From: Monosporascus cannonballus
Lineage: Eukaryota > Ascomycota > Sordariomycetes > Xylariales
Assembly: GCA_004154925.1 (NCBI GenBank)
Contig: QJNS01000042.1
Span: 62,001 to 126,000, forward strand
Length of the DNA stretch: 64,000 nt
Reading direction: 5' to 3'
The notes below the pieces were generated by a model. It worked only from the letters and a program-made list of their open reading frames with translations, was not told where the DNA came from and made no database searches. The position numbers and the translations under genes were made by a program. Positions 1 through 9,297 of this stretch are shown here, piece by piece (position 1 is the first letter of the stretch; every line of letters begins with the position of its first letter).

Positions 1-1905
1 AAATTAAAGATTCGTAATAATTTTTTAATAATATTTTTAACCGTATACTAAATTAACTCCTTTCTCGTTTAATAATTATATTATCCGTAATAATAAAAAT
101 GTTTTTCTTACGGATATTATTCTTTTTCGGGCCAATTTTTTGTTTCGGCTAATTACTGGACATTTTTTAAAGTTATAATTCTAAACTGTCGATACTATTA
201 TTTATCGTTTTTATTATTTTTGGTACGATTTAAAAAATCAAATCCCTTATAATATATATACGTAATTCGTTCGTAAATATATTATTTCCATTTTTCGTAA
301 TCGGGACATTTTCGTCGTCGACAATATATAACGTATATTTTGCCATATCGATCAGATATTCCGGAATAAACTTTTTTTATCTAATTTTAATATTCGCATA
401 ATTATCCTTATAACGTTTTTTATTATGTTCGTAATATTTATTAAGTTAGTTTTTTAACTTTTCGTATTTTTCGTCAAATTTCTTATTATAACGGTTTTTA
501 TTAAACCTTTTGCTATAAGCCTAATATATATTTGGCTTAAATTATATTAATAATTTTATTATTATGTTTTTAATTATTTCTAATTTATTTTTCCGGTGTA
601 AGGATCTAATTATCTTATCGTAACTTTTTAAGCTTTTTATATTTATAAATCTTATATCTTATTTTGTTATAATTAAAGCATTTAATTTGGTTTTAATTTT
701 ATCTATAGGTAACGCCGAATTCCATAAGTTTTATTACCGTTCCGTAAAAAAATAAAAGATATATTTCGTTTTTTTCCTTAATTAAAGTTATATCGCGAAC
801 GTAAAATATATTATTTTTTTTCTTTTATTATTTTTTCAACTATCGATTATTAATTTTAATTATCTTTATAATATACCGGTTTAAAATAATTAATTATTCG
901 ATTTAAATAATTTCATTTTTTATATTTTTTTAGCCCTTTATAAAATATGTTAATAAAAACGTTAATTTCGTTATTTTGTTATACGGCTTTAGCTGCAAAA
1001 CTTTTAAAAGTTACGGTATACTTAAACGCCAATTTTTTTTATCGAAATTGCAAAAATTATTAAGCCGTAAATCGTTTTTTATCAGGATTACCGAAATTAT
1101 TGCGTACTTTATTTTCGAAATTAATATAAAATAAAAAAAATTTATTAATAAAATCCTTTTTTTTCGGCTTTTTTATTATTAGGAAATTTCTTATAATAAG
1201 CTTAAATTAATTAACTACATTTCCTATTAAGTATATTTTTATTACTAGGACTTAATCCGTTAAATTATTAAGGTTTAAAGAACGAAAATAAATTCGTATC
1301 TAAATTAAAAAAGTCTGAAAATTACCTTTTCTATTATAGGGCTCCGGCTTTTTAAATTTTATACAGATAAAAAAAATTAGGTAGGTAACGTAACCCTAAT
1401 TTGTTAAATTTTTTTTAGTTCCCGAATTCGAGCCTAAAACTGCTAAATAAGGGTTTTTTAAGCGTTAGTCAATATTTTAACAATATTAAATATTGCTTAA
1501 AGTTTAACGGTATTATTAAATAAAAACTTGTAAGGTATAACGAACTATACGGTTTAATTAATTATTAAACCTTAAGTCGACGTGTTTATGTTAATAAGAA
1601 TATTATAGGAATTTAAACAATAAATATAATAACGTATTATGTTTCGTAATACCAAAAGTGCTTTAAGTAACGATATTGTATTACAAACTAAAGGTATCTA
1701 AATTATGGAAATAATAAGGGTATATATTTTTATAAATTAATTAGATTTTATTAGATCTCGACCTTATTACAGATCTAATACTATTGGATTCGGTTGGGTC
1801 TATATGGATTTATTTAGATCTTAATGCTAAAAGAGATCCAAATTACCTGATCCTTTTTTGTGTGTCCGACCGTTTTTGTGGCCAATTTTGGGTTGGGTCG
1901 TAATA
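1..1905 (-). mobile_element. Ty3/gypsy element I, 5' part (runs off the window start)
   Basis: This is the 5' LTR plus gag-side interior of a minus-strand gypsy element. The 5' LTR is at 1536-1905 and the interior runs from 1535 down to 1 and beyond. The interior mirrors the 5' interior of element B (9298-10700), for example in the Gag-side block near 1320-1440. It is extremely A+T-rich with stops in all frames, as expected after heavy RIP. The outer LTR edge ends ...GGGTCGTAATA, like the other minus-strand LTRs. The element lies inside a copia pol relic that resumes at 1906. The base run ATTCC at 1906-1910 is the expected TSD, but its partner is outside the window. Confidence 0.85.
1536..1905 (-). 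repeat. 5' LTR of element I (U3 type d)
   Basis: The LTR is 370 bp. The inner edge TATAACGAAC matches the U5 end shared by all gypsy LTRs here (RIP form of TGTRACG...), followed by the shared U5 block with GGTTTAAT...AATTATTAAACC. The outer part (U3) is unlike the LTRs of A-D and H. It holds several AGATCT / GATCT-like repeats between 1755 and 1850. Confidence 0.8.
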
Positions 1906-2466
1906 ATTCCATACGTACTCTAGCCCTGGAATTCAGAGGTAACGAAAATCCTAACGTATAATCGTTCCTATACGCGAATAATATATCCTTCGCGAATAAC
2001 TCTAACCGGAAAAACTTTTAAGAATTTATGTTATTATTTTTCGGTAACCTTATCGTATAAAAGGCAAATAAGTAAAATATAATTATTACCTTAAGCACAG
2101 AAACTAAACTACTAGCTTTATCGCAACCCGTTAAGAAAACCTTTTTTATATTAAGGTTATTTAAAGTTATAAGGCTAAAACTAAACAGGGACTTAATTTT
2201 CCAGATAAATAATAAACAAACGATGCGGCTAATTATTAAAAAAACTATACGCTTAATTACGAAACTAAAATACGTTAACGTCTATAATTACTAATTTCGC
2301 GAAATTTACGCAATAAAAAAATAAAAATTAAATAAACGCCTATTAACGCCATAATAACAGATGGCTTAATTAAGCTCTTAAAACTTTAACAGCATCAAAA
2401 GTTCGTTAAACTACTAAACCTTCAGGACGTTATTAAGAGGTTAAAAAAAACCTAAGAAATATTAAT
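1906..2466 (+). pseudogene. Ty1/copia pol 3' end (RNase H and C-terminal tail), relic L
   Basis: The plus-strand reading gives the end of a copia Pol. It shows SFANNSNRKNF near 1990 (RIP form of the SDASFADN..RKS block), then KANK followed by TLSTETKLLALSQ at about 2065-2130 (the usual RNase H block with the acidic residue), INNKQT near 2207 (originally DNKQT) and the helical tail QHQKFVKLLNLQDVIKRL at about 2394-2445. One frame change lies near 2365, and the stops are TAA or TAG at likely former CAA, CAG or TGG codons. Copia element E ends with the same order of motifs at 37540-38138. The upstream part of this element is cut by gypsy element I at 1905, so it continues beyond the window start. 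No LTR could be delimited downstream. Confidence 0.8.
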
Positions 2467-2600
2467 TTATCCTAGGCGTCGCCCAGTAACGGAAAACTAT
2501 TACCCCCGTTTCCTTCCTATCGTTCTTTCCCTTACCGTTTTTATACCTTTATCCTTAAATAACCTTAAAAATAAAATTAATAAGGAAACTTTCCAACAAA

Positions 2601-2673
2601 GCTTATGTGGTCTAACGGTATAATATTAGGTTTTAATATCTAAATACATAGGTTCAAATCCCATTAAAAACTT
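2601..2673 (+). pseudogene. tRNA-like relic with A and B boxes
   Basis: An A box (TGGTCTAACGG, 2608-2618) and a B box (GGTTCAAATCC, 2651-2661) sit at tRNA-like spacing. The T arm pairs ATAGG with CCCAT with one A-C mismatch that a G-to-A change would explain. The acceptor strands GCTTATG and TAAAAAC pair imperfectly. The anticodon arm folds as TTAGG/TCTAA around an 8-nt loop instead of 7, so a normal isotype cannot be assigned. It is either a RIP-damaged tRNA gene or the head of a tRNA-derived SINE. Confidence 0.5.
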
Positions 2674-2792
2674 CGGAGATACGTCGTAAAAAATATTTTA
2701 TAACGTACTTCCTCGACTTTTATTTTCCTTATTTTTATTCTAAATATTACGGTATTTCCTTTTTGGGCAGTTATTCAATATCGTAAAAGCTT

Positions 2793-2869
2793 CAGCTGTT
2801 AGTTCTTAACAGCTGGAGGGGTATATCAAACCCAGCTAAAGTTAATTAAACAGCTAAGCCTTGGCTTAG
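2793..2869. repeat. Two short perfect inverted repeats
   Basis: CAGCTGTTA (2793-2801) and TAACAGCTG (2807-2815) form a 9-bp stem with a 5-nt loop. CTAAGCC (2854-2860) and GGCTTAG (2863-2869) form a 7-bp stem with a 2-nt loop. No function is evident. Confidence 0.5.
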
Positions 2870-3469
2870 TTTAATCACTTACTGAAACAAGGCTACTTTA
2901 TGTACCCCCGGTATCTTTTCCTCTTAGCCACAATTGTATTTACATGTATAAAAGGAAGGTTCGCTACCCTCACCTTCTAGCTAGGACCTTCTAAAGGTCA
3001 TGCAACCTTTAATATACCTTTTCTTCAGTTATATGCTTCTGTGTGTGATGCAGGGTCTCATATCAGCTAATCAATCCTTTTTGACCCAAGCGAAGGGGCG
3101 GAGGTATGAGACGCAAGCACTGCCACGCACATGACGCAAATCGCTTCAGTGTGGTATGAAAATTCATTTCCAGTTTCCTGAATAACATGACCCTGTGGTC
3201 ACCAGACCTCATTCGGCCCTTGGTGGCATACGCCCAAATGATAAATATGCGTTGCAACTTTTCCGTGGCCGCTCCAGCCACCCCCACCCCCCAAGTCCTG
3301 CAAATCGTACGTCTGATAAGCTGACTGCTATCCTCATTGTCTTTTACTAATAATCCCCGTGGGACTCCGGTCGAATATATTAAATCAATGCCATTTACAA
3401 AAGAAAAAGGCATCCTTAAACCTTGCATTTCCCCTTTTTACTCGCCTAACCTAGCTTATAATATCATTA
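2870..3469. other. Region with no convincing gene
   Basis: This is moderate-GC sequence between the copia relic and the 3470-3862 coding relic. A 121-codon minus-strand frame (3063-3428) and a 77-codon plus frame (3337-3570) are open, but neither resembles a known family and they overlap each other, so both are treated as chance frames. Confidence 0.4.
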
Positions 3470-3862
3470 TTGCGGTTAAAGTTTGTGCGAAAAGACTTAA
3501 AGCATGTTGTTCTGACCGAATATCCCGACTATATACAGCCCCGGGAACTGTTAAAGGCGTTAAAGGCTAGGTTTGGAAATAAGCAGTATAAGATATCGTT
3601 AATAAGAAATATATACGTTATATATGTTAATTTAAATGCTGCAGATATATAGTTCGTAAATTAATCGAACTTATTATTATTAGACTAGTTATTTAAATAG
3701 GGGATATAAAAGCATTTTTATAACGCCGAAAATCCTGAGAGGAACCCTTTAGCAAAGTATGCATGCCTTGATTATTAGCAACAATTACGGGATACGAAGT
3801 TGGTTAAGAAGATGCTAGATAAAGCCCGGACACGAAATTTTAACAGGACAGGGACTCCTTAA
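3470..3862 (+). pseudogene. Unidentified coding relic with RIP-type stops
   Basis: One plus-strand frame runs from about 3470 to the TAA at 3860-3862. It opens with KFVRKDLKHVVLTEYPDYIQ and, after a stretch with several stops (3650-3710), returns to protein-like sequence (NAENPERNPLAKYACLDY near 3722, then RDTKLVKKMLDKARTRNF). The internal stops are TAG or TAA, and the one after CLDY precedes two glutamines, which suggests former CAG. The frame stays the same on both sides of the damaged part, which argues for a single gene mutated in place. I do not recognise the family. It could be a transposon gene or a duplicated accessory gene. Confidence 0.4.
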
Positions 3863-4092
3863 AAGTACTATGTGCTTCTGAATTTCTACTGTATATTATA
3901 TCAATTATATCAATAACGGATGTTCATATTATGTCGTGTTAATGCGTCCTGTGATACGTAATACTCACCTTAGGTCCCCACTTAGGATGCTGCAAATATC
4001 CCAAGCACCGCGCCCCAGCCCCTCAACGCCCAGGGGGTTTCTCATACAAAATCCGCAAAACCATATATTTATAACTAAGTAACAAAAAGATA

Positions 4093-4359
4093 TTGAAACA
4101 GGAAGAGTTATTAAATTATATAATAAATATAAATAATCGATTGTTAAAAGAGTATAAGGTAAATTTAATTCTTAATATTTACAAAGTGGACCCGTTCTAC
4201 GCTGAGTGTCGTGCATACGGTTGTATAAAGGAAAGGGAAAGGGACGGGATTATCAAACGGAAAATTGCAGCAGAATGCTACGGGTTCCTAGCACTTAACC
4301 GAAAGGACGAACGCATCCTAGCTGATATGGGTATCGAACTGTGGGATCTGTTTCTTTAA
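4093..4359 (+). pseudogene. FTA2-like (kinetochore Sim4 subunit FTA2 / kinase-like) domain fragment
   Basis: The 88-codon frame contains DPFYAECRAYGCIKE (about residues 33-47) followed by a basic spacer and AAECYGFLALN. That order (DPFY-ECRAYG, then a C-[HY]-G-[YF]-L block) is typical of the large fungal family annotated as kinetochore Sim4 complex subunit FTA2 or protein-kinase-like. The region before DPFY is A+T-rich and lacks an ATG; the frame opens with TTG, so the N-terminal half of the domain is lost or lies in a decayed upstream exon. The frame stops after WDLFL without the C-terminal lobe. It is probably a degenerate accessory copy. The family call rests on motif memory only. Confidence 0.55.
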
Positions 4360-4639
4360 ATGCCCGCAAAACAGGAGGTAGGCCGTCTGATGTGCTGTTC
4401 TCTTTCTGTATACAGAACTCCAGGTCGAGGGAATCTGATGCCTGCAACGGCGGACTGGCTTCCCTTCTGGAGGCCCGTACAATATCAAATCGCCAGTCGA
4501 AAGGATCGGCAGGATTCTCGATATAAACTTCATGAAGTCTTAAATGAATGTCTTCGGCCAAATACCGATGGGAAGGAAGCTGTATCTCGACGAACTTTTG
4601 CAATATCGTATATGTAGGAGAGATATCGAAGAAAAGCAA
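4295..4639 (-). CDS. Unidentified minus-strand reading frame
   Basis: This 114-codon frame has protein-like composition (HRYLAEDIHLRLHEVYIENP, then PFDWRFDIVRASRREASP and DSLDLEFCIQKENS). It has no RIP-type stops. Its C-terminal 20 or so codons overlap antisense with the FTA2-like fragment at 4093-4359, so both cannot be fully coding. I do not recognise the family. It may be the last exon of a minus-strand gene or an opposite-strand shadow of decayed FTA2-like sequence. Confidence 0.3.
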   Translation of the reverse strand: MLFFDISPTYTILQKFVEIQLPSHRYLAEDIHLRLHEVYIENPADPFDWRFDIVRASRREASPPLQASDSLDLEFCIQKENSTSDGLPPVLRAFKETDPTVRYPYQLGCVRPFG

Positions 4640-5024
4640 GATAAAACAAGATTGGTGACAGTAAAAGAGAGGCGATGTGGCATATAGAGCGTATATTGCG
4701 TCTTCAAATAGGTCCCACCAGTCTATATGCCAGTCGTTGTATGTCGTGGAATAGGGGTATCTATGTTAGTCATCAAGCTCCCAGCACCCCGGAAGAACCT
4801 TATTCCGGCGCGTGCACAGTATATAGAGAGCTTCCTAGCCACCGCTCGCTAGAGCTCAATTCTAGCAAGACAATTATCACTTCTCACACTCTATGTTACC
4901 TTATATTCCGATCAGCTTAACTGTGACATTATGAAAGCTCGTTGTTATTATGGCTGTCGATTTAAGCATTATAAAGCGCCGCATTGGATTACATAAGAGA
5001 GCACGGGTGGGAAAACTGGCAGAC

Positions 5025-5053
5025 GTGGCTAATAGTGGCTAATCGTGGCTGAT
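5025..5053 (+). promoter_or_regulatory. Triple GTGGCTAAT repeat at 10-bp spacing upstream of the nuclease-like gene
   Basis: GTGGCTAAT occurs at 5025-5033 and 5035-5043, and GTGGCTGAT at 5045-5053. The period is exactly one helical turn, about 170 bp before the ATG at 5224. The leader just upstream of the ATG (about 5195-5221) is pyrimidine-rich, as in many filamentous-fungal promoters. A binding-site array is an inference. Confidence 0.35.
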
Positions 5054-5223
5054 AATAAACTCGATGTTAATACTAGTCGCTGGTTGCTACTGCAGCCTTT
5101 GAATCGTGCAATGTAACTCTTTCATATGCCTTCTTCCATCTTTATAGTTGCCTTCTGCCCCGCACCACCGGGGTCGCGCTGACGGCCATTCCATTCTCCC
5201 CTATCTCTAGACTCTCCTGAAAC

Positions 5224-6616
5224 ATGATGCGCGGGGGCGAAAGCGACTTCACGCGCTTAGCAACCTGGCTGATTGAACTACCGGATATCCCGCTCTCCTC
5301 GGTGCCCCGAACACCAAGCCCAACTAAGCGCCGAAGGCAAGACGAAGATCAGGACGAAACCCCACGAGCACCGCCGTCGACCAAAGGCCCAACCGACGAT
5401 TCTCTCGATCAATTATTCTCCCGAGACCATGACTCACGGCCATCCCGCTCGTCGCGATCATCTAGGTCGTCGCCGGTGAAGCACGACCTCGCAATGCGCT
5501 TCGCCCGCAGCCTTCCCCTCGATCGTCGACCAATTGTCAGCGCGCCGCGGCACGTCCAACAACTGGCAGGTCGGCTGACCGACCTGGAGGGCAAGCATGG
5601 CATCCTGCCGGCCAAATTGAAAGACGCAATACAAGCGCACCAGTCGCTAAGCGAGCCTATCAAGGATTACATGTTTACGAGCGACGGGATCGACGCTAAC
5701 GCCAACACCGAAGCCGATAGCAATGACGACGGCAGCCCCCATGATGGCAGCTTGGAACAGCTTGACCGCTTGGTCAAGATACGCGATAATACGCGGGAAT
5801 GCGACACGATAGGGCGTAATTTCCACGAGGTTGAATGGAACGAGACTGTCCATTCGCCAATGCTGCGACTCGTGACCAGGGGACGTCGGGATCTGGCGTG
5901 CCGGAATCTGTACGTATGCATCGTCATCATGCATGCCACGTATATATCTCTTGTTATTTTTGTTTAGCATGCGAGCAGCAGACCAATGCCAACGTAAGAG
6001 AAGACTAACCATTATTGTGTTTAGCACCCAAGCGAATGTCTCAAGACGCTGGACCGACCCTGAAACGCAAGATAATCGCATCGACTACGGCATCTTCGTC
6101 GTTCCAGCCGAGGATTCAGACCTCCATCATCGCATCTTGACCTACATCCAGCAGCAACGGGGATCCCAGGTCAATCCCCTTATCGATATAGATCCCGACC
6201 GTCCCCTCGCCGTCAGCATAGAGACTAAACGACTTGCGCCCGGCGTTGAGAAGGCGGACACGCAACTGGCAAGCTTTGCGAGATGCCTCATCCGTTTGAC
6301 GCGCGAATTGACCCCCCCTGAAGACCCTCAGCTGGTTCTTCCGTTGTTGAGGGCTGTAGGGTCCGCTTGGGAGGTCGGCTTTATAATACGCGAGAAGGAT
6401 CGTGCGGTGCGTTTTCTGCTATCCCCCTTTCCCCTTCTTTATTATCTTTATCTAACCTCCTTTTTTCCTATGTTACAGGTTGTTTACGGTCCGGTCGAAC
6501 TCGGTTCCACGCGTACATTAACAAATTGTTATCGCTTATATAGGTCGTTAACGATTCTTTTTACCTGGGCTAGACGACAATGTGCGGATTGGTGGACCAG
6601 TGCATTACCGGAATAG
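5224..6616 (+). CDS. PD-(D/E)XK nuclease-like domain protein, three exons
   Basis: The predicted exons are 5224-5909, 6025-6406 and 6479-6616, giving about 401 residues. Intron 1 (5910-6024) is GTACGT..TTTAG with a GACTAACC branch-like site at about 6003; intron 2 (6407-6478) is GTGCGT..ACAG with TCTAAC near 6451. Phases join cleanly: exon 1 leaves two bases, exon 2 supplies one. The N-terminus (TWLIELPDIPLSS, then TPSPTKRRRQDEDQDETPRAP and an Arg/Ser-rich stretch) is the disordered head seen in the fungal PD-(D/E)XK nuclease-like family. The core has IDYGIFV in exon 2 and SIETK as the E-x-K element, and the C-terminus carries YGPVELGST. Catalytic activity is inferred from motifs only. The gene is GC-rich and free of RIP stops although transposons lie within 4 kb; exon 3 is more A+T-rich. 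Confidence 0.8.
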
Positions 6617-7565
6617 GATCTGGACTGTCAAAAACGTAGCTGGAATATTTGGCCATAAGTGCTAATAAGTAATATATTCGATCACGATCCATTAGTTAAA
6701 CGGTTTTCCAGAACCTTGGATACTTTTTGGCGATCCTCGTTATACTTATCCCGGGTTTGTATGCCTGCAACTCTAAGGCGAAGATAAGTAGGATCGACCA
6801 GGTGTAACTTGGAGGCCGTTCGGATGGACCTCCCATCAGTAACGGTTGGGAAGGTGATTCAAGCGTTGACGGAGTGCTGAGGGGATAGAACTGGATTCTG
6901 ATTGGCATGAGGCGGTGACCGGCGATGTCTCAAGATATCACCTCGGACAAGGCCGTGGGAGACGGCTGAATGCAAGAAGTCGTAGGAACTCACCTTGACA
7001 GAATGTCCCAAACAGAAGTAGGGTTTGCAATGGGTACCCACGGACTACGCGCAAATAATTGGTTTTCGATAATGTACTAATCCTCGTATTAACATTCTTA
7101 CCAACATAACGTATTTCAGAGGTGCTTTGGTTATTGAAAGCCTGAGAGATCCCTAGGAACCCTCGGGTTACCTAGGGAATTCTTCCATACAGATTCTTGT
7201 TACAGAACTACCCTACGTCCTAACTCTTATGGTTCTCTAGTGATGTTAGAATACGGCTGGTGCTCTGGCATAGATAGGCCTGCTGGCCGAGTAGCTATGA
7301 ATGTGAAGCACAATCCACAACGGCCAACACTGTTTGTCTCATGGTGACTTCGGGAGTTGCCTCCGTCCTTACCGTGCTGGAAGTCATTAGTTCTTGATAA
7401 TTACCAGTTCTTTAAGCCCTGGAAGCTTTTGTAGCCGTAACACCTATTGGGCAATAGCCCTCGCCGTTAATATCGAGGGGGGCGACGAGATGCCGCGTTA
7501 GTCTAAGCTTTAGCTACGTCTTTGTCACACCGGCCGCCGTCGTTTTCTGAGCTGCGTGCCGACCG
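6617..7565. other. Region with no recognisable gene; one strong hairpin
   Basis: This is moderate-GC sequence without long frames. At 7150-7178 an inverted repeat pairs TCCCTAGGAACCC (7150-7162) with GGGTT-A-CCTAGGGA (7165-7178), giving a 13-bp stem with a one-base bulge and a 2-nt loop. It has no U-tract after it and no known role. Confidence 0.4.
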
Positions 7566-7937
7566 ATGTCACCTGAAAGCACTAACTGCCGACATGTTGT
7601 AGCAAATAGTTGGGTTCGGTCGGAGATAGGTACTGTAGCTCTTTTTTGGAATACCTATTGTGATATGCTTCAATGCGCTGGAATTTCCCACCCAACTGGA
7701 GACCTGCTGTTAGCAGACCCGCCTGCTCTGGCTTACCCTGAACAATACCCTGAATTGCTACCTTGCTACCATCCCTTTCATGCGGCAATGGTTTCATTGC
7801 CGTATGACCCCCAACGTTCCGGGATCAGTCCCAGTCCAATCCCCGATTCTATTCCCAGCCGCCCTCCATCCCTCGCTACTGTCATGGTTCCCTTGTCTAG
7901 GTATAATTTACGATTGAGCAGCTGTGAAACCGCGTAA
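7566..7937 (+). CDS. Hypothetical 123-codon reading frame, doubtful
   Basis: An ATG-initiated frame of 123 codons lies in moderate-GC sequence, rich in Pro and Ser (DPPALAYPEQYPELLP, then SPIPDSIPSRPPS). It has no known motif, signal peptide or membrane segment, and no clear promoter or intron signals. It may be a chance frame in a non-RIP island. Confidence 0.2.
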   Translation: MSPESTNCRHVVANSWVRSEIGTVALFWNTYCDMLQCAGISHPTGDLLLADPPALAYPEQYPELLPCYHPFHAAMVSLPYDPQRSGISPSPIPDSIPSRPPSLATVMVPLSRYNLRLSSCETA

Positions 7938-8370
7938 GCTTTACGAGGTTCCACTTATCCCAGGAAGCAGACAAGCTTGCGAAAGCGAAAATCTCTTTTG
8001 GTTTGGTAAGGCGATAATTATCGAGGAGGTCTCGGGTGATTATTTCGACGAATCAAAATATTTCAGGTTTTGACCCACAATCCTTTCAGTACCGATTTCG
8101 TAACTGAATGCTTATGTCCGTACGTTTAGCAAACTTAAAAAAAATAACTAATTTTAATTGGGTGCATCGCTGATTGAGTGGATACTAACCCACAAGTAAA
8201 TTTCAAGATACCTGGGGTACAAGCCCTATAATACTTTTTCGAAAAAACCTAAGTATATTCAAAATCAGCCGCCTTTGCTGAAAGTTTGAGAACTGCCCCT
8301 TAGAAAGATATAAGATTGTTTGAAATTGATGGTTGAAAAACCTTGTTTCTTTTTTGATGCTCCTGATAGT

Positions 8371-8763
8371 TTATTGTGCCGCCATGGGTTGTTGATCTGG
8401 TTTCGCCTTAATAGTTGGACGCTGCCTGCCCTTGCCAACATATGGCTTATCTCCATGAGCTATGTCCGAGTCGTTAATCTTACGAGGATATTCGTAACCG
8501 CTTTGTTGTAGGCGAACTTCTGCGGTAAAGACCGGAATGTTATCCAAGGGTAAAGCAGGTAATGGGTCAGTTTTTGGATTCGGTCGCATCTCGTCAAGGC
8601 ACTTGACACCTGCCATTAGGCCGTCAATCTCCGCGAATACAATTTTCAAATCCTTTTGGTGCCCCGTTTTAAAGGATTTTGTCTCTTTGGTAGCCCTATT
8701 CGCCCACGAGTGTTTCCGGCAGAATATATCGAGGAGCAATGGCGGTGGTAAAGAATTCTGAGA
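8371..8763 (-). pseudogene. Unidentified protein-like reading frame
   Basis: The minus-strand frame contains FCRKHSWANRATKETKSFK, DLKIVFAEIDGLMAGVKCLD, EMRPNPKTDPLPALPLDN and a C-terminal stretch of Gln/Lys/Pro. It ends in a TAA at 8371-8373, but the same frame is then open again for about 55 codons toward 8208, and it is also open upstream past 8763 toward 8830. Many CAA codons are intact, so it has escaped RIP; the single TAA could be the real end or one mutation. No ATG marks a clear start. I do not recognise the family; it could be an exon of a host gene or a transposon gene that existed before element B inserted at 8926. Confidence 0.4.
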
Positions 8764-8925
8764 TATCTTTGCGGCTATATACGCTGAAAATGTCGAAAAA
8801 TATATTTTATTAAGCGAACCACCGCATTAAAAATAAGACAGTTCGTATAAACTTACCGAAAGTTCGTAGGGAAAATTTATATATAAGTTTTGCGGTATTA
8901 TTATTTTTCGCCCGGCGGGAATATT

Positions 8926-9297
8926 TGTTACAACCCAAGTCAGCTGGGCCTGCGAAAACGGTCCAGCCAAGATCACAAAGCTACGTTAGTTCAAAGTTAC
9001 GTAATTAGTGCTTAGCGGGTCTTAACTAAGCACGACTAAGCAGTATTAAGCAATTATTTAGCAGGGCTTTGCTAAATAGAGATAAGCAGTAATAAAGGAA
9101 TTAAGATATATACGTTTATTATTTCCATAATTTAAATAGCTTTAGTTTATAATATAATATCGTTATTTAAGGTACCTTTGGTATTACGAAACGTAATACG
9201 TTATTATATTTATTATTTAGGTTCCTACGATATTTTTATTAATATAAACCCGTCGATTTAAGGTTTAAAAATTAGTTAAACTTTATAGTTTATTATA
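8926..9297 (+). repeat. 5' LTR of element B (U3 type b)
   Basis: It starts TGTTACAACCC and ends in the RIP form TAGTTTATTATA. U3 holds repeated TTAAGCA / ACTAAGCA-like units (about 9000-9075). The start is barely mutated while U5 is A+T-rich. Confidence 0.9.

Noticed and set aside
5409..6081. Several minus-strand frames opposite the nuclease-like gene
   Set aside because: They are shadows of GC-rich exons on the plus strand; none has a motif or plausible splice structure.
6696..7041. Short minus-strand frames downstream of the nuclease-like gene
   Set aside because: 60-70 codons, no motif, no supporting context.
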